Positions 1 to 8,681 of a DNA stretch of 64,000 nt are shown in pieces (position 1 is the stretch's first letter; each line of letters opens with the position of its first letter). This DNA is from Hydrogenophaga sp. BPS33. GTDB lineage: Bacteria; Pseudomonadota; Gammaproteobacteria; Burkholderiales; Burkholderiaceae_C. The notes under the pieces are model-generated. The model worked only from the letters and a program-made list of their open reading frames with translations. It made no database searches and was not told where the DNA came from. Location of the stretch: positions 682,001 to 746,000 of the forward strand of contig NZ_CP044549.1 in the NCBI RefSeq assembly GCF_009859475.1, read 5' to 3'. The translations under genes were made by a program, and so were the position numbers.

Positions 1-531
1 CACGATCAGGCCCTTGGGGTCGCCGGTGGAGCCGGAGGTGAAGCGGATGATGGCGTCGCTGTCTTCGAGGCCGTCGGTGTGGAAATCCGGCCGCAGGCCG
101 GTGGCGATGATGTCGCCGAGGCTGTGCGTGCCGTTCTTCGCCGGGCCGTCGACGACGAACAGCGTGTCGGCCAGGGCCGGGTCGGCGCGCAGTTCGGCGG
201 CCTTCTCTGGCGTGGTGACGATCAGGCGCACCTGGCCAATAGCGAACTGGCGGCGCGCTTCGGCGGGCATAAGCCGATAGCTCACATAGGTGGCCACCGC
301 GCCGGCGCGAAAGCTGCCGAATTGGGCCACCGGCCAGGCGATGGAATTGGGCAGGTGGATGGCGATGGCATCGCCTGCCTGCACGCCGTTCGTGCGGGCC
401 CAGGCGGCGAAGCTGGAGACGGCCGCGTCGAGTTCGGCGTAGCTGAGTTGGCGGCCCTGCCATTCGCGCACGGCGATGTGATCGGGTGCGCGCTGGGCCG
501 CGCGGGTGAGGACAGAGTCGATGGTCGGCAA
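1..531 (-). CDS. AMP-dependent acyl-CoA synthetase/ligase, N-terminal part (runs off left edge)
   Basis: An open minus-strand frame enters from the left edge and gives 177 residues of an adenylate-forming enzyme. Its last visible residues, about 165-174, are TSGSTGDPKG, the phosphate-binding motif of AMP-binding ligases, preceded by SDAIIRF as usual. Such enzymes activate a carboxylic acid with ATP and join it to CoA. There is no ATG between the upstream stop (TGA at the end of the Bug protein gene) and conserved sequence. The TTG at 531 is the best start (LPTIDSVLTRAAQ), giving the normal distance from N-terminus to P-loop. It lies downstream of the Bug binding protein on the same strand, so uptake and CoA activation of one acid is a reasonable inference. 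The substrate cannot be read from this fragment. Confidence 0.85.
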   Translation of the reverse strand, partial: MPTIDSVLTRAAQRAPDHIAVREWQGRQLSYAELDAAVSSFAAWARTNGVQAGDAIAIHLPNSIAWPVAQFGSFRAGAVATYVSYRLMPAEARRQFAIGQVRLIVTTPEKAAELRADPALADTLFVVDGPAKNGTHSLGDIIATGLRPDFHTDGLEDSDAIIRFTSGSTGDPKGLIV

Positions 532-624
532 GGTGGTGCTCTCGAGGATGCGAATGGGCGTGGCAGCTCCAGCGGGCGGGCACGCAGGCCCGGCCGGCTG
601 GCGTTGCGTCGCGCCGTGGGGGAA

Positions 625-1572
625 TCAGTCGAGCTTGAGGTTGGCCTTCTTGATCACGTCGGCCCACTTGGCGCTGTCGGCGCGGATGAAGGCGTCGGTC
701 TGCTCGGGCGTGTCGAACACCAGCGGCTTCATGCCCATGGCGTCGAGCTTGGCGACGACCTCGGGGTCGGCGAGGAGCTTGTTGAAGGCGGCGTGCAGGG
801 TCTGGATGGCGCTCTTGGGCACCTTGGCAGAGGCCATGAGGCCGTACCACGAGGGCGTGATGCTGGGCCAAACGGGAATGCCATCCACCGCCGCCGAGGC
901 TGCCACGCCGCGCAGGCGGCCTTGGTCCATCGGGGGCTTGAGCACCGAATAGTCCATGGCGATGCCGTCGATCTGCCCGCCGATCACGTCGGTGATGCCG
1001 GGGGCTGCGCCCTTGTAGGGCACGTGCAGGAAGTTGGCGCCGGTCTCCAGGCGGAAGACCTCGATGTTCAGGTGCGAGATGCCGCCCGTGCCGGCCGAGG
1101 CCAGACTCACCGGGCGCGTCTTGGCCAGGGCAATGAGCTCCTGCATGTTGCGCACCTGCAGCTTGGGGTTGATCGCCACCACCGAGGTGGCCGTGGACAC
1201 GGTGGCCACGGCCTGCAGGTCGCTCAGCTTGTAGGGCAGCTTGGTGTTGGCCACCGGGCCGATGGAGAACACGCTGCTGCTGCCCAGGGTGATGGTGTGG
1301 CCGTCGGGTTTGGCGTTGATGGTGAAGGCCGTGCCCACCGCGCCCGCGCCGCCGGCCTTGTTCTCGATCACCACCGGCACGCCCAGGATCTCGCTGAGCT
1401 TGGGCCCGATGGCGCGGGCGATCACGTCGTTGGAGCCGCCGGGCGTGAAGCCGACCACGATGGTGATCGGCCCGGACGGAAAGGTCTGCGCCTGGGCGCC
1501 GAAGGCGGCGGCGGTGGCCAGCGCACAAGCGGCAAGCCAGCGCCAGCGGCGCACTGCAAGGGGGTTGAACAT
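625..1572 (-). CDS. Bug/TctC-family tripartite tricarboxylate transporter substrate-binding protein
   Basis: This 315-residue periplasmic solute-binding protein begins with a typical signal peptide (basic MFNPLAVRRWRW, then an alanine-rich core, cleavage after GAQAQ near residue 29). The mature start TFPSGPITIVVGF and the glycine-rich FTPGGSNDV match the Bug (Bordetella uptake gene) fold, which binds carboxylates through two ordered waters. GGAGACAAG lies just before the ATG. No TctA or TctB membrane subunit is in the window, so it would have to share permease parts encoded elsewhere, as is common for Bug proteins in this order. It is divergent from a LysR regulator and upstream of a CoA ligase. 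The ligand is not predictable. Confidence 0.9.
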   Translation of the reverse strand: MFNPLAVRRWRWLAACALATAAAFGAQAQTFPSGPITIVVGFTPGGSNDVIARAIGPKLSEILGVPVVIENKAGGAGAVGTAFTINAKPDGHTITLGSSSVFSIGPVANTKLPYKLSDLQAVATVSTATSVVAINPKLQVRNMQELIALAKTRPVSLASAGTGGISHLNIEVFRLETGANFLHVPYKGAAPGITDVIGGQIDGIAMDYSVLKPPMDQGRLRGVAASAAVDGIPVWPSITPSWYGLMASAKVPKSAIQTLHAAFNKLLADPEVVAKLDAMGMKPLVFDTPEQTDAFIRADSAKWADVIKKANLKLD

Positions 1573-1688
1573 CTTGTCTCCTGTCGTTGTGGAAGGCGAG
1601 TGGCCACTGTATTCATTGAATCAAACGCGATCTACGACCTATCATTCAATTCACACGTGAACTTGATTCATCAATTGAGCCCAGGCCC
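1573..1688. promoter_or_regulatory. Divergent promoter region with LysR-type inverted repeats
   Basis: This 116-bp spacer separates the Bug protein gene (left) from the LysR gene (right) and is clearly more AT-rich than the genes beside it. It holds TTGAATCAA at 1616-1624 and its near inverse TTGATTCA at 1663-1670, and a perfect short palindrome TTCAC-AC-GTGAA at 1650-1661. This is the usual place for recognition and activation sites of a LysR regulator that controls the divergent operon. Binding itself is inferred. Confidence 0.5.
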
Positions 1689-2594
1689 ATGAAAGATCTC
1701 AACGCCTTGCGGGTGTTCGTGCGCGTGGCGCAACTGAAGAGCTTCAAGGCCGCGGGCGCCAGTCTGGGGTTGACGGCTTCGGCCGTGAGCAAGGCCATCA
1801 CGCGTCTGGAAGCCGAGGTGGGCGTGGGCCTGTTGCAGCGCACGACGCGCTCGGTGGGGCTGACCGACGACGGGGCGGTGTTCTTCGAGAACGGCAAGCA
1901 GATCCTGAGCGAGATCGACCAGGCCGAGAACCTGCTCAGTCGCGCCTCGGCCGGGGTCTACGGGCGTTTGCGCATCCACCTCACCGAAGGCTTGGGGCGG
2001 CGCGTGGTCATGCCCATGTTGAGCGCCTTTCTGGGCCGATACCCTGGCCTGAGCGTGAGCGCGGAGCTGAGCAACCGCACGGTGGACATTCCCAACGAGG
2101 GCTTCGATGTGGACATCCAGATCGGGCCGGTGGCCGACAGCCGCCTGGTGGCGCGCGCGTTGGGCCGGGTGAAGTTCGTCACCTGCGCCGCCCCCGCCTA
2201 TCTGGCCGCGCACGGCGTGCCGCAGACGCTGGACGATCTGGCGCGGCACAACTGCCTGATGTATGCCCACATCCACAGCGGGCGCCTGCGCGAATGGCAG
2301 TTCGTCGAGAACGGACGTGAGCGCATGCTCACGCTACAGGGTAGTCTGCAGGCCAACAACTCGGAGGCCCTGCTGGACGCGGCCATCGCCGGCCTGGGCG
2401 TGGCGCATGTGAGCCGCATCGTGGCGCGCGAGGCCCTGGCGGCGGGCAAGGTCATGCCCGTGCTGGGCGACTTCCACGCGCCGGGGCGGGAAGTACATGC
2501 GGTGTACCTCAAGGCGCACACGCTCGCGCCCAAGGTTCGGGCTTTCGTGGACTTTCTGGTGGAGCACGAGGTGGTGGCGCGGGCGCAGGCGTAG
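1689..2594 (+). CDS. LysR-family transcriptional regulator
   Basis: This 301-residue LysR-type regulator has an N-terminal winged helix-turn-helix (about residues 1-60; NALRVFVRVAQLKSF and the recognition helix around GLTASAVSKAI) and a C-terminal periplasmic-binding-like effector domain. Length is normal for the family. The ATG at 1689 is the first residue of the conserved MKDLNALRVFV start. It is divergent from the Bug protein and ligase genes, so it is probably their activator, with the transported acid or its CoA ester as co-inducer (inference). The C-terminus ends in a short Ala/Glu-rich tail. Confidence 0.9.
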   Translation: MKDLNALRVFVRVAQLKSFKAAGASLGLTASAVSKAITRLEAEVGVGLLQRTTRSVGLTDDGAVFFENGKQILSEIDQAENLLSRASAGVYGRLRIHLTEGLGRRVVMPMLSAFLGRYPGLSVSAELSNRTVDIPNEGFDVDIQIGPVADSRLVARALGRVKFVTCAAPAYLAAHGVPQTLDDLARHNCLMYAHIHSGRLREWQFVENGRERMLTLQGSLQANNSEALLDAAIAGLGVAHVSRIVAREALAAGKVMPVLGDFHAPGREVHAVYLKAHTLAPKVRAFVDFLVEHEVVARAQA

Positions 2595-2662
2595 AGGCGG
2601 TGGGAACTGGTGGGGGGTATGGGTCACGCAGGGCATTTGACCCAACCAGCAGGAGCATTTTT

Positions 2663-3655
2663 GTGAAACCTACCGACAATTCGAGCTGGGGCGTGCCTGC
2701 CTTTCCCAAGGGGAAAAACGATCCGGCAAAGGCAAAAGGCACGACGCCGGCGCAAACGCGGCTGATCGGCTGGATGCGTCAACTGGAGCGGTTCGCTCTG
2801 GATGACGCTGCGGCGGCGGAGAAACTGATGACGCATGTGGCGCATGGTCAGGCGTTGGCCGGTGTGGATCAATACACCACCGCCACGGTGATCGCTGCGG
2901 GTGTGTTCAATGACTTGATACAACACGAAGCCTACGACCTGTTCGTGGAGGTGTTCACGGCCTGCAACAAGATCCTGAAGGCGCATGCCGAGGCCGACGG
3001 CAAACCCTTCAAGGCCACCTTGGTTTTGAAGCTACCGCTCGATTGGAAACCGAGCAAGCCTGAAGAGATGAGAGCGGCATTCCTGCGGCTTGAGGTGCAA
3101 CGGGTGGGAATGGTCGGGGAATGGGAATACAGGACACCGGCATGGGAAATTTCAGTCGGCGCTTGCCAATGCCTGGCCACCTTGTTGGGCAACCCGAGCT
3201 GCCAGGAAGTCGCCATTGATGGGGTGGTTCGCGATGCTGCGGTGGTGCTGGAGGCCTTGAAGACCAGTCAAGTCAACTCGTTGGACCTCCCGTGGCGTGG
3301 AAGCAGTTACATACACCATGACCTTGACCTTGACAGTGAGAAGGCCTTGGCCCCGGTGGTGATCGACGAAGCGATGTGTCTTCGCTGGAAGCGCCTGTCA
3401 ATCGAACAGCCCCGTGTCTTGATCCATTCGAGCCAGGCGATGACGCCCGAGGCCCGATGGCCAGAACTTCAATCGCTCAGCGCGCCGCTCTTGCGTGGCC
3501 CCAGTTACGTTCCGGCCTTCCTGAAAATCGCTGCCCGTTCCCCCATCTCACCAGCGTCTCACTGCCTCACTGCGTGGATCTGGGTTTGGAGAAACTCAAG
3601 AGCATCTTCCTGGGGCAGGCCGGATCGGAAGAGCAGCTCGCATTGGAAGGGCTGA
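2663..3655 (+). CDS. Unrecognised protein, N-terminal part of a frameshifted gene
   Basis: The GTG at 2663 is preceded by AGGAG at 2651-2655 with 7-nt spacing, so it is preferred to the ATG at 2600. The frame runs 330 codons to 3655. Residues 1-293 look like real protein (FVKPTDNSSW, a helical middle, DLDLDSEKALAPVVIDEAM), but the last 37 or so are unlike coding sequence (WIWVWRNSRASSW). From the C5 run at 3540-3544 onward the plausible protein continues in another frame (LTSVSLPHCVDLGLEKLKS). Adding one C there restores a smooth join. No family is recognised; leucine-rich stretches near the join suggest a solenoid. Either a real truncating mutation or a homopolymer sequencing error. Confidence 0.6.
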   Translation: MKPTDNSSWGVPAFPKGKNDPAKAKGTTPAQTRLIGWMRQLERFALDDAAAAEKLMTHVAHGQALAGVDQYTTATVIAAGVFNDLIQHEAYDLFVEVFTACNKILKAHAEADGKPFKATLVLKLPLDWKPSKPEEMRAAFLRLEVQRVGMVGEWEYRTPAWEISVGACQCLATLLGNPSCQEVAIDGVVRDAAVVLEALKTSQVNSLDLPWRGSSYIHHDLDLDSEKALAPVVIDEAMCLRWKRLSIEQPRVLIHSSQAMTPEARWPELQSLSAPLLRGPSYVPAFLKIAARSPISPASHCLTAWIWVWRNSRASSWGRPDRKSSSHWKG

Positions 3656-4005
3656 CCGCATTGAAGTCGCTGAGGCAACTTGACATCCTGGGGTCGGATG
3701 AAAAGGCCGCTCTTCATGTCCACGGTATTCCGGCGGTGTTTGAATATCTGGCAGCCTGTGCTTCTCTGACGCATTTCTCGTGGCATTTTGGTTTCGAACA
3801 GAATAGGCCTAAATCGATAAATAAACTTTCCGCGAGGACCAGCGGCCAAAGCGTTCGCTATTTTCTGGCAGCCTCCCAACTCTCGCGGCAAGGTGCGCCA
3901 TGGGGTTTTCAACTTGAAGAGCGTGATGACCCTGACTTCGACGCCGCTTTGAAAACACATGCGGACACATTGCATGTGCAGGTGGAGCAAGCTTTGCACA
4001 AAAAA
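3541..4005 (+). pseudogene. Middle segment of the same gene, out of frame with both ends
   Basis: Between the C5 run (3540-3544) and the A6 run (4000-4005) the convincing protein sequence lies in the frame whose codons start at 3541. It reads HLTSVSLPHCVDLGLEKLK, then GLTALKSLRQLDIL and IPAVFEYLAACASLTHF, with leucine spacing like leucine-rich repeats. It has no start codon or ribosome site of its own. Loss of one C on the left and gain of one A on the right would explain both frame changes and cancel exactly, giving one 726-residue protein over 2663-4843. The stretch around 3800-3850 is unusually AT-rich for this genome. Confidence 0.55.
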
Positions 4006-4009
4006 CGCG

Positions 4010-4843
4010 ATGTCCGAACTGTCATTGGATCTCGCGTATTTCATGGCGACCGCGGGCAGGTCCCCCGTTCCAGAGAATCCCGACCTGACGCCCTACACGG
4101 ACGTTGCAAACACAATGACCCGCGATCTGGCGGAGCAGGGGGCACTGCGCAAGCTGGTGCAGCTGTCGCGGGTGGCGAAATCGGTGAACAGGAGCCGGGA
4201 CAAGCGCCACGATGACGTGAAGCCGTATGTGCAGATGCACAACAAAGTCGCATCCCGAATGGACTTGCCGGATGCCCCCCTGCCCATCAACGCCATGGAC
4301 GAGAACGGCGCGAACAAGGCCCTGGCGCTGGCGGTGCGGGAAAACAACCCTTCGCGCCTGCGCCTTTTGTTCGCCCAAGGTGCGATCGACCCTGGTGGAA
4401 AGGTGGAGCGAACGATCCCCCCGGGGAGCTTGCGGGACGCGTTCATTGCCGCCCGAAAGGCGGGCATGAACGAGTGGCAGCGCCGGGCGCGCCTGCCCGT
4501 GAACCGGGTAGATGTCCGTGGTGCCAAGATTCTCTTGCCGACAGCCGTGCGATCCAAGGACCCCGACCAAGTGCTGCGTGCCAGGGCCTTGGGCGCCATC
4601 GACCACGGCAACCTCGTGCTCAAAGGGGTTCCCAAGGACGACCAAGAAATGCGTGCCGCTGTCAAGAAGGTGGCTGTGCTGCCGACGACCACGACCGATG
4701 CCACCACCACGGCAACAACGACCCGCACAGCGACCACCACCACAACCCAATCCACGACGACCACGACCACCACTGGCACCTCACAACCGCGAGCGCTCAT
4801 GACCCGAAGGGCGCGTGCCCCGAACAACCCCAATGACGGATAG
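4010..4843 (+). CDS. Unrecognised protein with ankyrin-like core and threonine-rich tail (C-terminal part of the frameshifted gene)
   Basis: Reading from ATG 4010 (MSELSLDLAYFMATAGRS) gives 277 residues. No ribosome-binding site lies close upstream, so this is more likely the C-terminal third of the broken upstream gene than an independent start. Residues around 100-130 (DENGANKALALAVRENNP, then LRLLFAQGAIDPGG) resemble an ankyrin-type helix pair, followed by a second similar unit (AKILLPTAVRSKDPDQVL, then ARALGAID). The C-terminus is a run of about 30 residues that is almost all threonine, then a short basic tail. No enzyme motif is seen. A host- or envelope-directed protein is possible, but the function is unknown. 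Confidence 0.55.
   Translation: MSELSLDLAYFMATAGRSPVPENPDLTPYTDVANTMTRDLAEQGALRKLVQLSRVAKSVNRSRDKRHDDVKPYVQMHNKVASRMDLPDAPLPINAMDENGANKALALAVRENNPSRLRLLFAQGAIDPGGKVERTIPPGSLRDAFIAARKAGMNEWQRRARLPVNRVDVRGAKILLPTAVRSKDPDQVLRARALGAIDHGNLVLKGVPKDDQEMRAAVKKVAVLPTTTTDATTTATTTRTATTTTTQSTTTTTTTGTSQPRALMTRRARAPNNPNDG
4685..4774 (+). repeat. ACN-rich low-complexity repeat coding a poly-threonine tail
   Basis: Ninety bases made mostly of ACC and ACG codons encode a nearly continuous threonine stretch broken by single Asp, Ala, Arg and Gln/Ser residues. Such tracts change length easily by slipped-strand mispairing. They often act as flexible or glycosylated linkers, which is inference here. Confidence 0.7.
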
Positions 4844-4892
4844 CCGCGTTCGGGGGGGGGCGTGGCGCCGGCCTTCCTGTGCGATCATCCGG

Positions 4893-4913
4893 CCCATCAC
4901 GGACCGTGATGGG
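4893..4913. promoter_or_regulatory. 21-bp palindrome upstream of the tcuR-like LysR gene (probable operator)
   Basis: The perfect inverted repeat CCCATCACGG-A-CCGTGATGGG ends 21 bp before the TTG start of the LysR gene. Its core, ATCACG-N3-CGTGAT, fits the T-N11-A LysR box, and the same core recurs at 5877-5891 ahead of tcuA. Autoregulation by the LysR protein is the simplest reading. Confidence 0.65.
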
Positions 4914-4933
4914 AATCACCGGAGAACACCGCC

Positions 4934-5890
4934 TTGGAATTGCGACAACTGCGCACCTTCGTGCGTGTCGTGGAGCTGGGCTCCATGGGCCGCGCCGCAC
5001 TCGACCTGGACATGGTGCAGTCGGCCTTGAGCCAGCAGATCAGTCGGCTCGAGAGCGAGTTGAGCACGCGGCTGCTGCAGCGCACGCCGCGTGGCGTCGT
5101 GCCGACCGAGGCCGGTGCCGCTTTCTACCGCGAAGCCCAGCTCACCCTGCGCCACGCCGCGCAGGCGGTGCGCGCGGCGCAGCAGGCGCGCCTCTCGGGC
5201 ACCGTGAGCGTGGGCCTGGCGCCCACGACCTCGGCCATGCTGGGCCTGCCCTTGATGCAGGCCATGCGCGAGCGCTACCCGGACGTGCGCCTGCACATGG
5301 TGGAGAGCATGTCGGGCCACTTGGCCAGCATGCTCAACGCGCGCGAGCTCGACCTGGCGGTGCTGTTCGACGGCCAGTCCAACCCCGACGCCTCGGGCAG
5401 CCGGCTCTGGCAGGTGCAGCCGCTGTTCTCCGAAGACCTGTTTCTCATCGCCCCGCGCAAGGCCGGCCAGCCGCGTCCGGCGGCCATGACACTGGCCGAA
5501 CTGGGCGACGAGCCGCTGATCCTGCCCACCGGCGCGCACGGCCTGCGCAGCGCGCTCGACGCCGCCTTCGCCCGCGCCCGGCTGGTGCCGCGCGTGGTGC
5601 TGGAGGTGGACTCGCTGTCCATGCTGATGGCGGCGGTGGACGCCGGCCTGGGCGTGACCCTGCAGCCCCACGCGGCGGTGGGCCGTTTTCCCGACGCCGC
5701 GCAGCGTTTTGAGCTGGTGCACATCGACGACCCGCAGGTCGGGCGCGCCAACCTGCTGTGCAGCCTGTCGGACGACGAACTCTCGCCCGCCGCGCTGGCC
5801 ACGCGCATCGTCGTGCGCGACACCGTCCAGGCCCTCCTGGCGCAACGGCGCTGGCCCGGAACGCGCACCATGGGGCATCACGAATCGTGA
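4934..5890 (+). CDS. tcuR: LysR-family regulator of the tricarballylate-type operon (TcuR-like)
   Basis: This 318-residue LysR-type regulator starts at a TTG (MELRQLRTFVRVVELGSM), the only start that keeps the conserved first helix. GGAGAAC is 8-14 bases upstream. HTH is at residues 1-60 and the effector domain follows. The gene sits directly ahead of tcuA and tcuB on the same strand, the arrangement of tcuR-tcuABC in Salmonella. It is flanked by two copies of the palindromic core ATCACG-N3-CGTGAT, and its own stop codon lies inside the second palindrome. The tcuR name rests on context; citrate- or aconitate-type ligands are also possible. Confidence 0.85.
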   Translation: MELRQLRTFVRVVELGSMGRAALDLDMVQSALSQQISRLESELSTRLLQRTPRGVVPTEAGAAFYREAQLTLRHAAQAVRAAQQARLSGTVSVGLAPTTSAMLGLPLMQAMRERYPDVRLHMVESMSGHLASMLNARELDLAVLFDGQSNPDASGSRLWQVQPLFSEDLFLIAPRKAGQPRPAAMTLAELGDEPLILPTGAHGLRSALDAAFARARLVPRVVLEVDSLSMLMAAVDAGLGVTLQPHAAVGRFPDAAQRFELVHIDDPQVGRANLLCSLSDDELSPAALATRIVVRDTVQALLAQRRWPGTRTMGHHES

Positions 5891-5900
5891 TGACCCCATG
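5869..5900. promoter_or_regulatory. Palindromic operator-like site between tcuR and tcuA
   Basis: A near-perfect inverted repeat has outer arms CATGGGG and CCCCATG and inner arms CATCACGA and TCGTGATG, with one unpaired A in the right half. The core 5877-5891 is the same ATCACG-N3-CGTGAT found upstream of tcuR. It overlaps the tcuR stop codon and lies about 95 bp before the tcuA start. It could act as a LysR operator, or as a stem in RNA, but there is no T run for a terminator. Confidence 0.65.
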
Positions 5901-5986
5901 CGCGGGCCGGCCTTCACCGCCGGCCCGTCTTTTCCTACAGTGACGCCCAAGGCTGCGGTCCCACGCCGTGGCGCAAGGAGCGTTTT

Positions 5987-7432
5987 TTGGAACCCGACGT
6001 GTTGGTGATTGGGGGCGGCAATGCCGCCCTGTGTGCGGCGTTGATGGCACGAGAGGCTGGCGCCAGCGTGCTGCTGCTCGAATCCGCGCCGCGCGAATGG
6101 CGCGGCGGCAATTCCGGCCATACCCGCAACCTGCGCTGCATGCACGATGCACCGCAAGACGTGCTGATCGAGGCCTACCCCGAAGAAGAGTTCTGGCAGG
6201 ACTTGCTCAAGGTCACGGGCGGCCAGACCAACGAACACCTGGCGCGTTTGGTCATCCGCGCCTCGTCGACCTGCCGCGACTGGATGCGCCAGCACGGTGT
6301 GCACTTCCAGCCGCCGCTCTCGGGTGCGTTGCACGTGGCGCGCACCAACGCCTTCTTCATGGGCGGCGGCAAGGCGCTGGTGAACGCGTACTTCCGCAGT
6401 GCCGAAAAGCTGGGCGTGCAGATCCGCTACGAGACGCCGGTGGTGCGCATCGAGATGCAGGGCGGCCGCTTTGTCGCCGCGCACACGCAAGGCGGTGAGC
6501 GCATCACCGCCAAGGCCTGCGTGCTGGCGGCCGGTGGCTTCGAGTCCAACCGCGAGTGGTTGCGCGAAGCCTGGGGCCAGAACGAGCGTGGTGAATGGCC
6601 GGCCGACAACTTCCTCATCCGGGGCACGGCCTTCAACAAGGGTGTTCTGCTCAAACACATGCTGGAAGACCACCAGGTCGACCGCATCGGCGACCCGACG
6701 CAGGCGCACATGGTGGCCATCGATGCGCGCGCGCCGCTGTACGACGGCGGCATCTGCACCCGCATCGACTGCGTCTCGCTCGGTGTGGTGGTCAACAGCG
6801 AAGCGCGCCGCTTCTACGACGAGGGCGAGGACTTCTGGCCCAAGCGCTACGCCATCTGGGGCCGCCTGGTGGCCCAGCAACCGAAGCAGATCGCCTACTC
6901 CATCATCGACAGCAAGGCCATCGGCCGCTTCATGCCGCCCGTGTTCCCGGGCGTGAAGGCCGACACCTTGCCCGACCTCGCGCGCCAGATCGGCCTGGAC
7001 GTGGACACCTTCATGCAGACCTTGAACGATTACAACGCCGCCTGCCGCGTGGGCAGCTTCGACCACACCGCGCTCGACGACTGCCACACCGAAGGCGTGA
7101 CCCCGGCCAAGACGCACTGGGCCCGCCCGATCGATACCGGACCGTTCTACGCCTACGCTGTGCGCCCGGGCATCACCTTCACCTACCTCGGCCTGCACAC
7201 CGACGACACCGCGGCCGTGCGCTTCAACGACCAACCCAGCGACAACCTCTTCGTGGCCGGCGAAATGATGGCCGGCAACGTGCTCGGCAAGGGCTACACC
7301 GCGGGCGTGGGCATGTCCATCGGCACCGCCTTCGGCCGCATCGCCGGCGTGAATGCCGCCAAAGCGTCGCGGGGCGAGAAGGCCGCCCAGGGCGAGCAGG
7401 CCGTGAAAGGAGCGCCACATGCAGTCGCTTGA
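5987..7432 (+). CDS. tcuA: FAD-dependent tricarballylate dehydrogenase TcuA
   Basis: This 481-residue flavoprotein of the fumarate reductase/succinate dehydrogenase type starts at a TTG with AAGGAG nine bases upstream. The dinucleotide motif [14 protein letters not shown] is at residues 5-18. The C-terminal half has the family's FAD-contact segments ([19 protein letters not shown]). TcuA oxidises tricarballylate to cis-aconitate, which enters the TCA cycle, and passes electrons to TcuB. The 3' end overlaps tcuB by 14 bases, pointing to translational coupling. A role on a related tricarboxylate cannot be ruled out. Confidence 0.9.
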   Translation: MEPDVLVIGGGNAALCAALMAREAGASVLLLESAPREWRGGNSGHTRNLRCMHDAPQDVLIEAYPEEEFWQDLLKVTGGQTNEHLARLVIRASSTCRDWMRQHGVHFQPPLSGALHVARTNAFFMGGGKALVNAYFRSAEKLGVQIRYETPVVRIEMQGGRFVAAHTQGGERITAKACVLAAGGFESNREWLREAWGQNERGEWPADNFLIRGTAFNKGVLLKHMLEDHQVDRIGDPTQAHMVAIDARAPLYDGGICTRIDCVSLGVVVNSEARRFYDEGEDFWPKRYAIWGRLVAQQPKQIAYSIIDSKAIGRFMPPVFPGVKADTLPDLARQIGLDVDTFMQTLNDYNAACRVGSFDHTALDDCHTEGVTPAKTHWARPIDTGPFYAYAVRPGITFTYLGLHTDDTAAVRFNDQPSDNLFVAGEMMAGNVLGKGYTAGVGMSIGTAFGRIAGVNAAKASRGEKAAQGEQAVKGAPHAVA

Positions 7433-8591
7433 AATCCTCGCGCGCGATGCCCGCGCCCTGGCGCAGGGCGAGGTCGTGCTCAGCGCGCCCGAGTCCGAAG
7501 TGGCGCGCCAGATGCAGATATGCAACGCCTGCCGTTACTGCGAAGGCTTCTGCGCGGTGTTCCCGGCCATGACGCGCCGGCTCGAATTCGGCAAGGCCGA
7601 CATCCACTTCCTGGCCAACCTGTGCCACAACTGCGGCGCCTGCCTGCACGCCTGCCAGTACGCGCCGCCGCACGAGTTCGCGGTGAACGTGCCCAAGGCC
7701 ATGGCCGAGGTGCGCGGCCAGACCTACGCCGACTACGCCTGGCCGCCCGCGCTGGGCAAGCTCTACCAGCGCAACGGCCTCACGCTGAGCGTGGCGCTCG
7801 CTGTCGCCCTGGCCTTGTTTCTGTTGATGGCCGTGGCGCTCAAGGGCAACCTGTGGCCCACCGACCTGGGCAACAACTTCTACAACCTGTTCCCGCACAA
7901 CCTGCTGGTGAGCATGTTCGCGCCGGTGTTCCTGTTCGTGGTGTTCGCGCTCGGCATGGGCGTGACGCGCTTCTGGCGCGACGTGTCGCCCGCCACCAGC
8001 GGCGCGCCGCTGAACCTGCCGGCCACGGTGGAGGCCACGGGCAATGTGCTGCAGCTGAAGTACCTCGACGGCGGCCACGGCGACGGCTGCCACAACGAGG
8101 ACGACGCCTACACGCTCTCGCGCCGGCGCTTCCACCACTTCACCTTCTATGGATTCCTGCTGTGCTTTGCCGCCACCAGCGTGGCCACGGTCTACCACTA
8201 CGTGTTCGGCTGGGTCGCACCCTACGAACTGCCCAGCCTGCCCAAGCTGCTCGGGGTGGTGGGCGGGGTGAGCCTGCTCATCGGCACCGCGGGCCTCTGG
8301 CGCCTGAACCGCCGGCGCGATCCGCAGCACGGCGACCTGAAGCAAAAGCCCATGGACCTCGGGTTCATCGCCCTGCTGTTCCTCACCAGCGCCACCGGGC
8401 TGGGGCTGTGGCTGGGCCGTGGCACACCGGCGCTGGCCATCCTGCTGTGCCTGCACTTGGGTGCGGTGATGGCCCTGTTCGCCACGCTGCCCTACGGCAA
8501 GTTCGCGCACGGCGTGTTCCGCACGGCCTCCTTGCTGCGGCATGCGGTGGAGAAACGCCGGCCCAACCCGATCGGGCTGGGCTCTGATTAG
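7419..8591 (+). CDS. tcuB: Tricarballylate utilization 4Fe-4S membrane protein TcuB
   Basis: This 390-residue iron-sulfur membrane protein has two cysteine clusters near the N-terminus, C35-C38-C41-C45 ([11 protein letters not shown]) and C69-C72-C75-C79 ([11 protein letters not shown]), each typical of a 4Fe-4S centre. About six hydrophobic segments follow, with histidines that could hold heme ([12 protein letters not shown]). TcuB reoxidises the flavin of TcuA and feeds electrons to the quinone pool. In Salmonella a transporter gene tcuC follows; here the next gene is purC on the other strand, so transport is presumably provided elsewhere. Confidence 0.9.
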   Translation: MQSLEILARDARALAQGEVVLSAPESEVARQMQICNACRYCEGFCAVFPAMTRRLEFGKADIHFLANLCHNCGACLHACQYAPPHEFAVNVPKAMAEVRGQTYADYAWPPALGKLYQRNGLTLSVALAVALALFLLMAVALKGNLWPTDLGNNFYNLFPHNLLVSMFAPVFLFVVFALGMGVTRFWRDVSPATSGAPLNLPATVEATGNVLQLKYLDGGHGDGCHNEDDAYTLSRRRFHHFTFYGFLLCFAATSVATVYHYVFGWVAPYELPSLPKLLGVVGGVSLLIGTAGLWRLNRRRDPQHGDLKQKPMDLGFIALLFLTSATGLGLWLGRGTPALAILLCLHLGAVMALFATLPYGKFAHGVFRTASLLRHAVEKRRPNPIGLGSD

Positions 8592-8681
8592 GGTACTCCC
8601 CCCTGCGCCGCTGACGCGACTTCCCCCCTTCTGGCGCGCCTTCGGCGCTGGGAGGGAGGACGACAGCTCGCTCGCCGACGA

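Noticed and set aside
79..1692. 537-codon plus-strand open frame opposite the ligase and Bug genes
   Set aside because: Antisense shadow: the minus strand gives a P-loop ligase motif and a full Bug protein with signal peptide.
4685..4774. ACN repeat considered as a CRISPR-like or transposon feature
   Set aside because: It is continuous coding low-complexity DNA without unique spacers, target duplications or terminal repeats.
4916..7525. 869-codon minus-strand open frame opposite tcuR and tcuA
   Set aside because: Low-complexity antisense sequence with no start context; LysR and TcuA are unmistakable on the plus strand.
8592..8681. C-rich segment after tcuB looking like a terminator or repeat
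   Set aside because: C runs and GCGC arms are present but no clean stem with T run could be paired; it may be a decayed palindromic spacer.
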